DNA from: Amycolatopsis lurida
GTDB lineage: Bacteria; Actinomycetota; Actinomycetes; Mycobacteriales; Pseudonocardiaceae
NCBI RefSeq assembly: GCF_900105055.1
Contig: NZ_FNTA01000004.1
Span: forward strand, 372,001-436,000
Direction of reading: 5' to 3'
DNA: 64,000 bases
The notes beneath the pieces are model-generated. The model saw only the letters and a program-made list of their open reading frames with translations. It searched no databases and was not told the origin of the DNA. Shown here one piece after another: positions 1 to 8,109 of the stretch. The translations under genes and the position numbers were made by a program. Within the stretch, counting starts at the first letter, position 1, and the number at the start of each line of letters is the position of its first letter.

Positions 1-152
1 GGGCGGGGGATCTTCGTCATCGCGATCTTCGCGACGAACCCGAACTGCCCTGGTGGGACATCGGTGCCGTGGGCGACGTCCGGCGCGGCGAACGCGGCCG
101 GAGCGGTGGTGATGGTCAGGACAGCAGCGGCCAGCAGGGCGCGCAGACGCAA
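1..152 (-). CDS. Secreted trypsin-like (S1) peptidase, N-terminal part only
   Basis: Only about the first 50 codons are in the window; the gene runs off the left edge. The TTG at 152-150 is the best start, because an in-frame TAG lies upstream, no ATG or GTG intervenes, and GAAGGG sits about 8 bases before it. Residues 1-21 form a signal peptide with a hydrophobic Leu/Ala core and a likely cleavage after AFA. The mature end (APDVAHGTDVPPGQFGF) resembles the N-terminus of actinobacterial secreted chymotrypsin-fold proteases. The catalytic residues lie off the window, so the enzyme class is inferred from the start alone. Confidence 0.5.
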   Translation of the reverse strand, partial: MRLRALLAAAVLTITTAPAAFAAPDVAHGTDVPPGQFGFVAKIAMTKIPR

Positions 153-226
153 TTTCTTACCCTTCGTCGATGAGGTGATCCGAGGCTAAGACCACTGCGC
201 GACAAGGGGAATTCCCCGACCAGGTG

Positions 227-1195
227 TCACCCGATGGCACGCCGGGCGGGTTGTTCGCGACGTTCGAGCCAACGCCGGTAGGGGTGACTGCTTTCGGTGT
301 CGGACCGGTAGGCCGCTTCGGCCGCGGCGATCAAGACATCGCTTTCCGCGCCGAACGCGCCTTCCGTGCTCCAGGCGATCAGATACCGCATCCACAGCGG
401 ATCGTCCGCGAGGGGCCGGATCGCTATCCCGGGTGAGGTGGGAAAGGTGACTTGGCACGGGGAAATCGCCCGGCCGGCGGCGATCAGGCGTTGCAGGGGC
501 CGCAACTCGGTGCTCCGGTGCGCGACCAGCGGCCGGAATCCCGCCTGGGCACAGGCTTCCTCGAAGCACTCCGGCCAGCCGGCACCGTCGGACGGCCCGA
601 GCACCCACCGCTCCGCGGCCAGGTCGGCGAGGTCGATCTCGGCGCGGCGGGCGGCCGGATGGTCCGCGGCGATCGCCACGAACACCGGTTGCGTGGCCAA
701 GGGCCGCGACGCCACCCCGGGGGCCGACGGCAGCCTGTGCCCGGGATAGTCGGCGACCACGGCGGCGTCGAGTTGCCCGCCTGCCACGAGATCCAGCAAC
801 CGCAACGGCGAGAACTCGGTGGTCACCGAAACCGCTTGCCCCCGGCCGGAATCACCGAGCCGGTCCGCCAGCTCGACGACCATCGAACCGCCGATCCCAC
901 CCAGCGCGACCGGACGCTTCTCGCCTTCCGCCAGGAAACGCGCCGCGTCCCGGTGCATCGTGTCCGCCGCGGCGAGGACGGCGCGGGCACGGACGAGCAC
1001 ACATTCACCGAACGCCGTTGGGAAGACCCCGTCCCGGCCTCGGACGAACAAGGTTCCCCCGAACGCGCGCTCGATCCGCTGCACGGCGGCGGTCAACGCG
1101 GGCTGGGTGCTCCCGAGCCCGATCGCCGCGCGCGTGATGCTGCCGGCGTCGGCGACGGCGCACACCACGCGAAGGTGACGTAACTCGACGTCCAT
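227..1195 (-). CDS. LysR-family transcriptional regulator
   Basis: The 322-residue protein has the LysR layout and usual length. A winged HTH occupies residues 1-60 (MDVELRHLRVV, then AGSITRAA and STQPALTAAVQRIE). A periplasmic-binding-like effector domain follows from about residue 90 to 300. The ATG at 1195 starts exactly at the conserved N-terminus, although the frame stays open further upstream. The gene is divergent from the secreted M64 peptidase gene at 1289, which is the natural candidate target because LysR proteins usually control a divergent neighbour. The effector is unknown and I see no clear T-N11-A site in the short gap. Confidence 0.88.
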   Translation of the reverse strand: MDVELRHLRVVCAVADAGSITRAAIGLGSTQPALTAAVQRIERAFGGTLFVRGRDGVFPTAFGECVLVRARAVLAAADTMHRDAARFLAEGEKRPVALGGIGGSMVVELADRLGDSGRGQAVSVTTEFSPLRLLDLVAGGQLDAAVVADYPGHRLPSAPGVASRPLATQPVFVAIAADHPAARRAEIDLADLAAERWVLGPSDGAGWPECFEEACAQAGFRPLVAHRSTELRPLQRLIAAGRAISPCQVTFPTSPGIAIRPLADDPLWMRYLIAWSTEGAFGAESDVLIAAAEAAYRSDTESSHPYRRWLERREQPARRAIG

Positions 1196-1288
1196 CACGC
1201 GGACCTTATGGCCACTTGGGATGTGCCGGAAGCCGTCGAAAGTCGGGATCGTTTTTCGTACTCCCCCTCGTCCCCGCAAGGAGTACGC

Positions 1289-2251
1289 ATGCGACGCGCC
1301 TGCCTGATGGTCGCGCTGACCGCCACCCTCGTCGCCGGGCTCGTTCCCGCGACGGCGTCGGCGGCGCCCGGATTCACGACGTCGATGGAGGCCTTCGAAC
1401 CAGGAGGGACCATCACCCGGGTGGACGTCACCCGGCCCGCTTCGGACAGATCCGCCGCGCCGCGGCAGATCGCGAGCGCCGCCGCGGTGACCCCGATCGA
1501 AACCAACGGCCCCAGCGAGACCACCTTCGACCTGGTCTTCGTCGGTGACGGCTACACCTCGACGCAGCTGGGCACCTACTCGCAGCACGTCCGCAACAGC
1601 GTCGCGGCGCTGTTCGCCATCGAGCCGTACAAGAGCCACCGCAAGCAGTTCAACCTCTGGCAGGTCGACGTGGTGTCACCGCAGTCCGGCATCACCAACG
1701 ACCCGACCCAGGGGGTGCGGCGCAACACCGCACTGGGCTCCTACTTCTGGTGCGGCGGCATCGAACGGCTGTTGTGCGTCAACGAAACCAAGGCGAACCA
1801 GTACGCCGCGGCCGCGCCGGACGTCGATCAGGTCATCATGCTGGCGAACACGACGAAGTACGGCGGCGCCGGCGGCGGGGTCGCGACCTCCTCGGGCGGC
1901 AACCTCCAGGCCAGCCAGATCGTCGCCCACGAACTCGGGCACTCCATCGGCGGGCTCGCCGACGAATACGATTACGGCACCTGCGACACCCGCGAGCCCC
2001 GGGAGCCCAACGCTTCCGCGCTCACGGCCCAGCAGATGAAGGACCGCCGGGCCAAGTGGTACGCCTGGCTCGGCAAGCCCTCCCCCGACGGCGGCACGGT
2101 CGGTGTCTTCGAGGGTTCCCGCTACTGCAAGACCGGGATGTACCGCCCCAGCGTGAACTCACTCATGCGCACCCTCGGCCAGCCCTTCAACCCGCCGAGC
2201 ACCGAAGCGATGATCGCGGGCTTCCACCGCGAAGCCGCCCATCGGCACTGA
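1289..2251 (+). CDS. Secreted M64-family (IgA peptidase) metallopeptidase
   Basis: This 320-residue secreted protein has a signal peptide at residues 1-25 (cleavage near ASA-AP). Its zinc-binding HELGH is at residues 214-218, followed by GGLADEYDY, the signature of peptidase family M64. An earlier segment, FDLVFVGDGYT, is also conserved in the family. The ATG at 1289 is chosen because AAGGAG lies 6 bases upstream and the signal peptide begins there; the frame is open back to 1208. Family members cleave extracellular proteins and are named after clostridial IgA protease, but the substrate here is unknown. The gene is divergent from a LysR regulator. Confidence 0.82.
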   Translation: MRRACLMVALTATLVAGLVPATASAAPGFTTSMEAFEPGGTITRVDVTRPASDRSAAPRQIASAAAVTPIETNGPSETTFDLVFVGDGYTSTQLGTYSQHVRNSVAALFAIEPYKSHRKQFNLWQVDVVSPQSGITNDPTQGVRRNTALGSYFWCGGIERLLCVNETKANQYAAAAPDVDQVIMLANTTKYGGAGGGVATSSGGNLQASQIVAHELGHSIGGLADEYDYGTCDTREPREPNASALTAQQMKDRRAKWYAWLGKPSPDGGTVGVFEGSRYCKTGMYRPSVNSLMRTLGQPFNPPSTEAMIAGFHREAAHRH

Positions 2252-2258
2252 TTCCTCG

Positions 2259-2726
2259 TCATGGCCTCCGGACCGGGCCGCCGGCGTGCTCGGCGAGCCC
2301 GGTCGCCATGTCCCGCATGAAGCGGCGAAGGTACCAACGGAAGATCCACGCGTTGCCCTTGCCGACGCGATACGTTCCGTGCCAGCGGATCCGGGTTCCG
2401 CCGCCGGGTGTTTCGCACAGATCGACCGAGGCCTGGTAATCGACCATCACCGGGACGTCCACGCCCTCGTAAGCGAAGCGTCGTTCGGGGTCGAGGGCGG
2501 TGATCCGCTCCTTGGTGACCGTCTTGCCGGTGCGGAAGGCACGCACCGCGCCGACACCGTCGCGTCCGTCGGCGGAAAGTCCTTGCGACGCGGCGACTTC
2601 CAGGGAACCCACCCGTGACCAGACCGGCCAGCTGCGGGCGTCCAGCAACAGTGCCCACACCGCGGCGGGTGGCGCCGTCGATTCGGCGGTGACGTCGTAC
2701 GACTGCATTCCACTCATAAGGCTCAC
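2259..2726 (-). CDS. SRPBCC-family (START-like) protein
   Basis: The protein is 155 residues or slightly shorter. The opening (YDVTAESTAPPAAVWALLLD, then WPVW) and the later RIRWHGTYRV are typical of the polyketide cyclase/START-like SRPBCC fold, a cavity that binds small hydrophobic ligands. No catalytic function can be assigned. Three in-frame starts lie close together: GTG at 2726 and ATG at 2717 and 2708; the last begins at the conserved MQSYDV. It is the last gene of a minus-strand run with the AraC and LLM genes upstream (gaps of 50 and 10 bases), so it is probably cotranscribed with them. Confidence 0.72.
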   Translation of the reverse strand: MSLMSGMQSYDVTAESTAPPAAVWALLLDARSWPVWSRVGSLEVAASQGLSADGRDGVGAVRAFRTGKTVTKERITALDPERRFAYEGVDVPVMVDYQASVDLCETPGGGTRIRWHGTYRVGKGNAWIFRWYLRRFMRDMATGLAEHAGGPVRRP

Positions 2727-2776
2727 CCTAGGAACGGGCGGACGGCGTCACCATGCGCCGGATTGCGCGGCGGCGA

Positions 2777-3667
2777 TCAGGAATTGCGGTACTCCGACGG
2801 GCGCGACCCGGTGTGCTTCAGGAAAGCGGCCGACAAGGCGCCGGGAGTGGCGAATCCGCATCTGCCCGCGATGGCGGCGATCGGGAGATCCGTGTCGCGC
2901 AGCAGCCTTCGCGCTTCCTCCATCCGTAGCCCGCCGAGAAAACGGTGCGGGGTCTGGCCGGTCTTCTCCTTGAAGACCCGGATGAAGTGGTAGACGCTCA
3001 AATGCACTTCCCCGGCGATTTCGGCGACGGTGAGCGGTTCGGACAGCCGGTCGCGCATCATCGCCGCCGCGGCGCGAACCCGCTGGTCCTCCCGCCCCGC
3101 GTTCGGCGGCTCCGGTTTCCGCGCGTGGCGGGTGAGCAGATGCACGGCGAGAAAGGCAGCCGCGGATTCGGCGTAGAGATCGTCCTGCTCCCCGGCGTTC
3201 CCGACCGCCCGGACCAGCTCGTCGAGCAGCGGGTCTCCCCCGGCCACGGACGCGGCCATCGCCTCGTGGTCCACCGCGCGGCCGCCCAGCCGGGCGGCCA
3301 CCGGCTCCACCGTGGTGCCCGGGATGTGCACCTGCAGGCTTCGCATCGTTTCGTCACCGCGGTAGCGGCGCTGCAGCGGCATGCCGGGAACGGCGAGCTC
3401 GAGCCGTCCCGGCCCCCACTGGTGCCGGTTCCACCGGCCTTCGCCGCGGCTCTCCATCACCGCCCGCCCCGAAAGCGGCAGGACCAGATGCAGATCCGCG
3501 ACGCCGGGCAGCCGCATGTCCTCGGCGACGGGAACGTGGTCGAATCGCTGGACGAGCAGTGACTCCCAGCCGGAATCCTCCCAGCTGCAATACGTCCGCC
3601 GGACATAGCGGGACATGTCGAAACCGGTGTACGGCTGAAGGTCGAATCGCTCGGAATCGAACACCAC
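2777..3667 (-). CDS. AraC-family transcriptional regulator
   Basis: In this 296-residue protein the C-terminal 100 residues carry the two AraC helix-turn-helix units: LTVAEIAGEVHLSVYHFIRV, and then PIAAIAGRCGFATPGALSAA ending PSEYRNS. The N-terminal 170 residues resemble a cupin-like AraC ligand-binding domain (LHLVLPLSGRAVMES). The GTG at 3667 is used as the start. The gene lies 10 bases after the LLM oxidoreductase gene on the same strand and before an SRPBCC gene, so it probably belongs to their operon. The ligand is unknown. Confidence 0.85.
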   Translation of the reverse strand: MVFDSERFDLQPYTGFDMSRYVRRTYCSWEDSGWESLLVQRFDHVPVAEDMRLPGVADLHLVLPLSGRAVMESRGEGRWNRHQWGPGRLELAVPGMPLQRRYRGDETMRSLQVHIPGTTVEPVAARLGGRAVDHEAMAASVAGGDPLLDELVRAVGNAGEQDDLYAESAAAFLAVHLLTRHARKPEPPNAGREDQRVRAAAAMMRDRLSEPLTVAEIAGEVHLSVYHFIRVFKEKTGQTPHRFLGGLRMEEARRLLRDTDLPIAAIAGRCGFATPGALSAAFLKHTGSRPSEYRNS

Positions 3668-3677
3668 GCCTCCGAGG

Positions 3678-4733
3678 CTAGCCGAGCAGCTCCTTCACGC
3701 GCGGGACGACCTGCTCGCCGTAAAGCCGGATCGAGTTCAGACGCTGCTCGTGCGGAAGCGCGCCGACGCTGTATTTGAGCTGGAATCGCGACAGGCCGAG
3801 GGTCCGCGCCGCCCACGCGATCTTCCGCGCGACGGTTTCCGGAGACCCGACGAACAGCGCGCCGCGCGGTCCCGCCATGGCGTCGTAGTCGGCCCTGGAC
3901 ATCGGGCCCCAGCCTCGTTCGGCGCCGATCTTGGCGAAAGCGGCCTGGTGATGCGAGAAGTGCTGGGCGACGGCGAGTTCGTCGGTCTCGGCGACGTGGC
4001 CGGGGCTGTGCATCGAGATCGGCAGCTCCTGGTGGCCCGCCTCCTTGACCGCGCGCCGGTACAGGTCCGCGAGCGGGGTGAACCGCTCCGGAGACCCACC
4101 GATCACGGCCATCACCAGCGGCAGGCCGTACGCGGCCGCGCGGACCACCGACTGCGGCGTGCCGCCGACCCCGACCCACGCGGGCAGACTGCCCGATTCG
4201 GTGACTGGGAAGGCCTGCGCGCCTTCCAGCGCGGGGCGGACGGTCCCGGACCAGTCGACCGGCTTCTCCCCCTGCAGATGCGTGAACAGGTCGAGCTTCT
4301 CGGCGAAGAGCGCTTCGTAGTCCTCCAGCGAGTACCCGAACAGCGGGAACGACTCGGTGAACGATCCCCGGCCGAGCGTGACTTCGGCGCGCCCCCGGGA
4401 AACGGCGTCCAGCGTGGCGAACCGCTCGTACACGCGCACCGGGTCGTCCGAGCTGAGCACCGTGACCGCCGTGCCCAGCCGGATCCGCTCGGTCTGCCCC
4501 GCGATCGCGGCCAGGACGACGTCCGGCGAAGACACCGCCATCTCGGCGCGGTGGTGCTCGCCGACACCGAAGTAGTCCACGCCCACCTGGTCGGCGAGGA
4601 CGCCCTCGGCCACGACCTGGCGGATGGCTTCGGCCTGGCTCACCGGCTGGCCGTCGGCGCCGTTCTCGACGTCGCCGAACGTGTCCAGGCCGAAGGTCGG
4701 CGCCTGCGGGGTGCCCAGGATCTCGTAACCCAT
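3678..4733 (-). CDS. LLM-class flavin-dependent oxidoreductase
   Basis: The 351-residue protein has the bacterial luciferase-like (beta/alpha)8 fold: an opening strand GLDTFGDVEN, GVGEHH near residue 55, IRLGTAVTVLSSDDP, and VTLGRGSF. These enzymes use FMNH2 or F420H2 to oxidise or reduce small organics; the substrate cannot be read from sequence. The ATG at 4733 is preceded by GAGGAG at 8 bases, which outweighs the longer open frame reaching back to 4979. It is followed by araC-like and SRPBCC genes on the same strand. Confidence 0.85.
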   Translation of the reverse strand: MGYEILGTPQAPTFGLDTFGDVENGADGQPVSQAEAIRQVVAEGVLADQVGVDYFGVGEHHRAEMAVSSPDVVLAAIAGQTERIRLGTAVTVLSSDDPVRVYERFATLDAVSRGRAEVTLGRGSFTESFPLFGYSLEDYEALFAEKLDLFTHLQGEKPVDWSGTVRPALEGAQAFPVTESGSLPAWVGVGGTPQSVVRAAAYGLPLVMAVIGGSPERFTPLADLYRRAVKEAGHQELPISMHSPGHVAETDELAVAQHFSHHQAAFAKIGAERGWGPMSRADYDAMAGPRGALFVGSPETVARKIAWAARTLGLSRFQLKYSVGALPHEQRLNSIRLYGEQVVPRVKELLG

Positions 4734-4804
4734 GTCCAACTCCTCAAGTAGTTGAACGCTCAAACGTCGGGTTGCGTGATCGTATTCCGCGCCCTCCCGA
4801 GAGC

Positions 4805-5416
4805 TCAGGCCCCGGCGATGTCCCGTGCCAGCTGACGGGCGTCGGACATGGTGAACTTGCCGGTGATCTGGGTTTCCCCGCCGGTGATGGCGGACTGGAT
4901 CATCGGCGCGGTCAGCACCCGGCTCTTCAGCACCATCGCGACCTGCTTGCCTACGTTCGCCGCGGTCCAGTCGGCCCACGTCCGCCCGCCCGCGTCGGTG
5001 AAGCTGAGCCCGACCAGCGGGCCACCCGACTGCGAATCGAGCCGGACGTTCGCGCGGCTGAGGTCGGCCCCGGTGAGGAAGGCCGGGCCGAGCAGGTATT
5101 TGGTGCCCTGCACGCGGTCACAGCTGATCAGCGGGAGCGCCGGATCGTCACGGCCGTCCAGCGGGTCCGGCCCCTCCGAGCAGTCCAGTGCCGCCGCGGC
5201 GGCCTGCTGTCCGGCGGGATCGGTGCTCTGCCGGTTGGTCGCCGCGCCGGTCGCCGGACCCGGCGGGAACTCCGTCAGGACCGGGCGGAACCGCAGCCGC
5301 GACCCGTCCTTGATCGCGAAACTGTCGCCTTCGGGCTCCGCTTGGCCGGAAACCCCGCCCTGACATCCGGTGACACCGAGCAGGACGAGGGCGACCGCTA
5401 CGAGAATATTCCGCAC
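4805..5416 (-). CDS. Lipoprotein with SecD/SecDF P1-head-like domain
   Basis: This 203-residue predicted lipoprotein has an N-terminal hydrophobic stretch with lipobox VTGC at residues 15-18. The C-terminal half (GKQVAMVLKSRVLTAPMIQS, then GETQITGKFT and ARQLARDI) matches the head subdomain of the periplasmic P1 region of SecD. The transmembrane part of SecD is absent, so this is a free-standing surface copy of that domain, a type found in actinobacteria. Its role, perhaps in secretion or folding outside the membrane, is not established. The start is GTG at 5416, only 18 bases after the PEBP-SRPBCC gene on the same strand. Confidence 0.72.
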   Translation of the reverse strand: MRNILVAVALVLLGVTGCQGGVSGQAEPEGDSFAIKDGSRLRFRPVLTEFPPGPATGAATNRQSTDPAGQQAAAAALDCSEGPDPLDGRDDPALPLISCDRVQGTKYLLGPAFLTGADLSRANVRLDSQSGGPLVGLSFTDAGGRTWADWTAANVGKQVAMVLKSRVLTAPMIQSAITGGETQITGKFTMSDARQLARDIAGA

Positions 5417-5434
5417 GGAGGCATTCTGCCGTGT

Positions 5435-6439
5435 TCAGTCGCCGCGCGTGGGTGAAATGCCTCGGCGCCGCACGGTCCGCTCGAGAATCCCGAGCGTGGC
5501 CTTGAGCGCCGACTCCGGGACCACGGGGAACGTGATGCGCTCCTTCCACTCCTCACCGACCTCCGACCAGTCGTAGTACGACGTCACCAGCGTGCCGCCC
5601 TCGGCAGGCTTCAGCCGGTAGCCGTAGATGTGCCGGGCATGCGGCCGGACCCGGCCTTCGACGGTCCAGGCGATCTCCTCGTCCGGGACGAGGGTGGTGA
5701 TGACGACCTCGACGTCGTACTTGCCCAAGGGCACGTCCCCGAGCGCCTCCCGGTCCATGTGCACCACGAACCGGTCACCCGCCTGCTCGACCGGATCGCC
5801 TTCCGCGGCGAGGAGCATTCCCGACGCGTCGATGTCGACATGGCCCTCCGGGTCGCTCAAGACGGCGAAGATCGCGTCAGCGGGAGCCGGGATGAGCCGG
5901 GAGACCTCGATGCGTTCAGGGCCCGCGGTTTCCGCCGTGGCGACCAGGACAGCGCGACCGAGTACGCGCTGGGCGATGCTGAAGCCGAGGAACGCCGGCG
6001 TGCAATCGGCCGGAACGCCGAGCGACTCGACAGCGAGGGCGTGCACCACGACGAAGTAGCGGTGCACGCCGTGCCCGGCAGGCGGTGCCGCACCGAGGAA
6101 GCGGGCCAGGCGGGCGTCATTGGGCAGCTGAAAGGCGCCTTCGGGTAGCCCAGAGCCACTGTCGTCGCCGGCGCCCTCCGGCAGCTCCGTGACCGCGGCC
6201 GGGATGTCGGCCACCGCCCAGTGCCAGAAACCGGAACCGGTGGGGGCGTCGGGGTCGTAGACGGTGACGGCGTAGCTCTTCGTGCCGCGCGGGGCGCCGC
6301 TCCAGCTCAGGTGCGGTGAGACGTCCTTACCGGCCAGCTGATCGGGTGACCAGGCGGCACCGTCGGCGACAGAAGCGCTGGTGACGGCGAAAGAGGCCAC
6401 CTCAGGCAGCCGGGCGAAGGGATCGTTGGCGAGGATCAT
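5435..6439 (-). CDS. PEBP (YbhB/YbcL, Raf-kinase-inhibitor-like) fused to SRPBCC domain
   Basis: The 334-residue protein joins two domains that are normally separate proteins. Residues 1-167 are a phosphatidylethanolamine-binding protein of the YbhB/YbcL type, with DPDAPTG at 62-68, WHWAVADIP, and GHGVHRYFVVVHAL near 122-135. Residues 176-320 are an SRPBCC/START-like domain (RLIPAPADAIFAVLSDPEGH, later YYDWSEVGEEWKERI). Both bind small or lipidic ligands, and no reaction is known. The ATG at 6439 follows a -10 (TAGAGT on the minus strand) by 6 bases, so the mRNA is probably leaderless. The gene is divergent from a GntR regulator across a 12-bp palindrome and probably cotranscribed with the downstream lipoprotein gene. 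Confidence 0.8.
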   Translation of the reverse strand: MILANDPFARLPEVASFAVTSASVADGAAWSPDQLAGKDVSPHLSWSGAPRGTKSYAVTVYDPDAPTGSGFWHWAVADIPAAVTELPEGAGDDSGSGLPEGAFQLPNDARLARFLGAAPPAGHGVHRYFVVVHALAVESLGVPADCTPAFLGFSIAQRVLGRAVLVATAETAGPERIEVSRLIPAPADAIFAVLSDPEGHVDIDASGMLLAAEGDPVEQAGDRFVVHMDREALGDVPLGKYDVEVVITTLVPDEEIAWTVEGRVRPHARHIYGYRLKPAEGGTLVTSYYDWSEVGEEWKERITFPVVPESALKATLGILERTVRRRGISPTRGD

Positions 6440-6445
6440 AAATCG

Positions 6446-6488
6446 ACTCTAACACAGATAATCGATTATTCTTTGGTTCGTCTATACT
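6446..6488. promoter_or_regulatory. Divergent leaderless promoters with a 12-bp palindromic operator
   Basis: On the minus strand TAGAGT (6451-6446) lies 6 bases before the ATG at 6439. On the plus strand TATACT (6483-6488) lies 6 bases before the ATG at 6495. Both fit actinobacterial -10 elements placed so that transcription starts at the A of the ATG. Between them lies the perfect palindrome ATAATCGATTAT (6458-6469), well placed for a GntR dimer to repress both genes. No good -35 is visible on either side. Confidence 0.55.
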
Positions 6489-6494
6489 TCACGG

Positions 6495-7148
6495 ATGGCT
6501 TCACCGGACAAGCGGATGCTCTCCGAGCAGGTGTACCACCGCCTGCGGGACGCGATCATGCGCGGCGACCACACCCCCGGCGCCCCGCTCAAACCGCAGG
6601 ACCTCGCCAGGGAACACGGCGTGAGCCTGGCGGTCGTCCGCGAAGCCCTCGTGCGAGTGGTCGGCGACGGCCTCGCCGACCGCCTCCCCAACCGCGGGTT
6701 CGCCGTCCCGGCCTTCTCCGACCGCCGCTGGCAGGAGATCACGGAAGCCCGCCGGACGATCGAACCGCTCGTGCTGCGCCTCTCCGTGGAGCGCGGCGAC
6801 CTCGAGTGGGAGAGCCGCGTTCGCGCCGCCCATCACCGGTTGAGCCGGACACCGCCGTTCGATGAAGGCGAGCACCTCAGCGGCGCGTGGTCCGAAGCCC
6901 ACCGCGTCTTCCACCGGAGCTTGCTGGACGGCTGCGGAAACCCAGTCCTACTGGAGACCTTCGACCGGATGTGGACCGCGAGCGAACTCGCCCGCCGCTG
7001 GGCCGCGCAGCGCTCCCCCGGCCGCGACCACCTCGCCGAACATCGCCTGCTGGAGGAGACCGCGCTGGCCCGCGACGCCGACGCGGCGGCCGAGGCACTG
7101 ACCCGGCATCTCACCCTGACCGCGGCGGCACTGACCGAGCAGTCGTAG
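6495..7148 (+). CDS. GntR-family regulator (FadR subfamily, FCD domain)
   Basis: The 217-residue protein has an N-terminal winged HTH at residues 8-75 (LSEQVYHRLRDAIMRGDHTPG, then LAREHGVSLAVVREALVRV) and an all-helical FCD-type C-terminal ligand domain with EARRTIEPLVLRL and a metal-site-like H-x3-H (residues 136-140, HRVFH). FadR-type regulators usually sense carboxylates. It is divergent from the PEBP-SRPBCC gene and most likely controls that gene and itself through the palindrome between them. The ATG appears to be leaderless. Confidence 0.87.
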   Translation: MASPDKRMLSEQVYHRLRDAIMRGDHTPGAPLKPQDLAREHGVSLAVVREALVRVVGDGLADRLPNRGFAVPAFSDRRWQEITEARRTIEPLVLRLSVERGDLEWESRVRAAHHRLSRTPPFDEGEHLSGAWSEAHRVFHRSLLDGCGNPVLLETFDRMWTASELARRWAAQRSPGRDHLAEHRLLEETALARDADAAAEALTRHLTLTAAALTEQS

Positions 7149-7214
7149 ATCCGGTCGGATTTCCGCGGTCGCCGGGCCGCCCGACGCCCGACATCCTGCC
7201 GGTCGCCGTTCCGG

Positions 7215-8096
7215 TCAGCCCACCGCGACCGTGATGGCCGCCGTGTGCACCCGCCCGCCATGGGAGAATTCGAGGAACAGCCGGTACTCCCCACGCTCCG
7301 AGAACAGCGAATGGAAGGTCAGCTCGCCGTCGACGAGTGCCGAGCCGAGCGGCTGCACCGGATGCAGATGCGTGGCCGACAACAGCATGGTGTGGAATCC
7401 GGTCATATGGCCGTTGGCGCCCAGGTGCGGGTCGACCGCGGTGACGAGCGCGCCGTCGAGGCCGCGGATGGCGAAGCGGAGGACCTGCGCGCGCATCACC
7501 GGGATCCGGGTCTCCCCGTCCACCCGCGTCACGCGGTATCCCGTCGACGTCATGGTTTCGCCCGCCGGAGCGGGCACCGGAACGAAGGTGGTGTCGCCCG
7601 GCACGGTGAACGGGACTCCGAGCACCACCGGATGCTTCGGATCCTTGGTGTCGAGCGGGACGAACTCGGCGAACATCCGGTAGGCGCCGCCGTCGGTCAG
7701 CGCGAGGCTCGTGTGCCAGGTGTCGCCGTCCAGCGTCGGGTGCACGTGCTGGAAGACGTTCATGTCGTCGCGTACGGCGAAGAAGTGCATCTGTTTGGTC
7801 TGGTTGTCCAGGAACCGGGTGACCGGACGCCCGTCGGGCCCGAGGATCCGGAACGCGACCGGTACCTCGGGACCCCGGGCGGCCGGCGTGGTCACCCGCT
7901 CGAACCGGTACCCGCTTTCCGCCTCCGACAGCCCGTCGCTGTGCGCGGCGGGAAGCAGATCCGCCGTCACGACGGGCTGCTGGTGAGCGGAGTGCGCGGA
8001 GCCGGGTGTCGGCCGGAGCGCGACGAACACCGCGGCCACGCCGATCACCAGCGCCAGCGCGAGGAACAACCAATCCGTGAACCGGGGCTTGCGCAC
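7215..8096 (-). CDS. Membrane-anchored extracytoplasmic protein, unknown function
   Basis: The 293-residue protein has a cytoplasmic start (MRKPRFTDW), one N-terminal transmembrane helix at residues 9-28, and a long exported part with beta-sandwich character. It is rich in paired histidines (HSAHQQ near 35, HFFAVRDDMNVFQHVHP near 103-119, ATHLHP), which could bind a metal such as copper. The C-terminus (GEYRLFLEFSHGGRVHTA) resembles immunoglobulin-like or YtkA-like domains. I do not assign an activity. It follows the choice-of-anchor B gene by 13 bases on the same strand and is probably in its operon. Confidence 0.55.
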   Translation of the reverse strand: MRKPRFTDWLFLALALVIGVAAVFVALRPTPGSAHSAHQQPVVTADLLPAAHSDGLSEAESGYRFERVTTPAARGPEVPVAFRILGPDGRPVTRFLDNQTKQMHFFAVRDDMNVFQHVHPTLDGDTWHTSLALTDGGAYRMFAEFVPLDTKDPKHPVVLGVPFTVPGDTTFVPVPAPAGETMTSTGYRVTRVDGETRIPVMRAQVLRFAIRGLDGALVTAVDPHLGANGHMTGFHTMLLSATHLHPVQPLGSALVDGELTFHSLFSERGEYRLFLEFSHGGRVHTAAITVAVG

Positions 8097-8109
8097 GCCT
8101 GCCCTCCGG

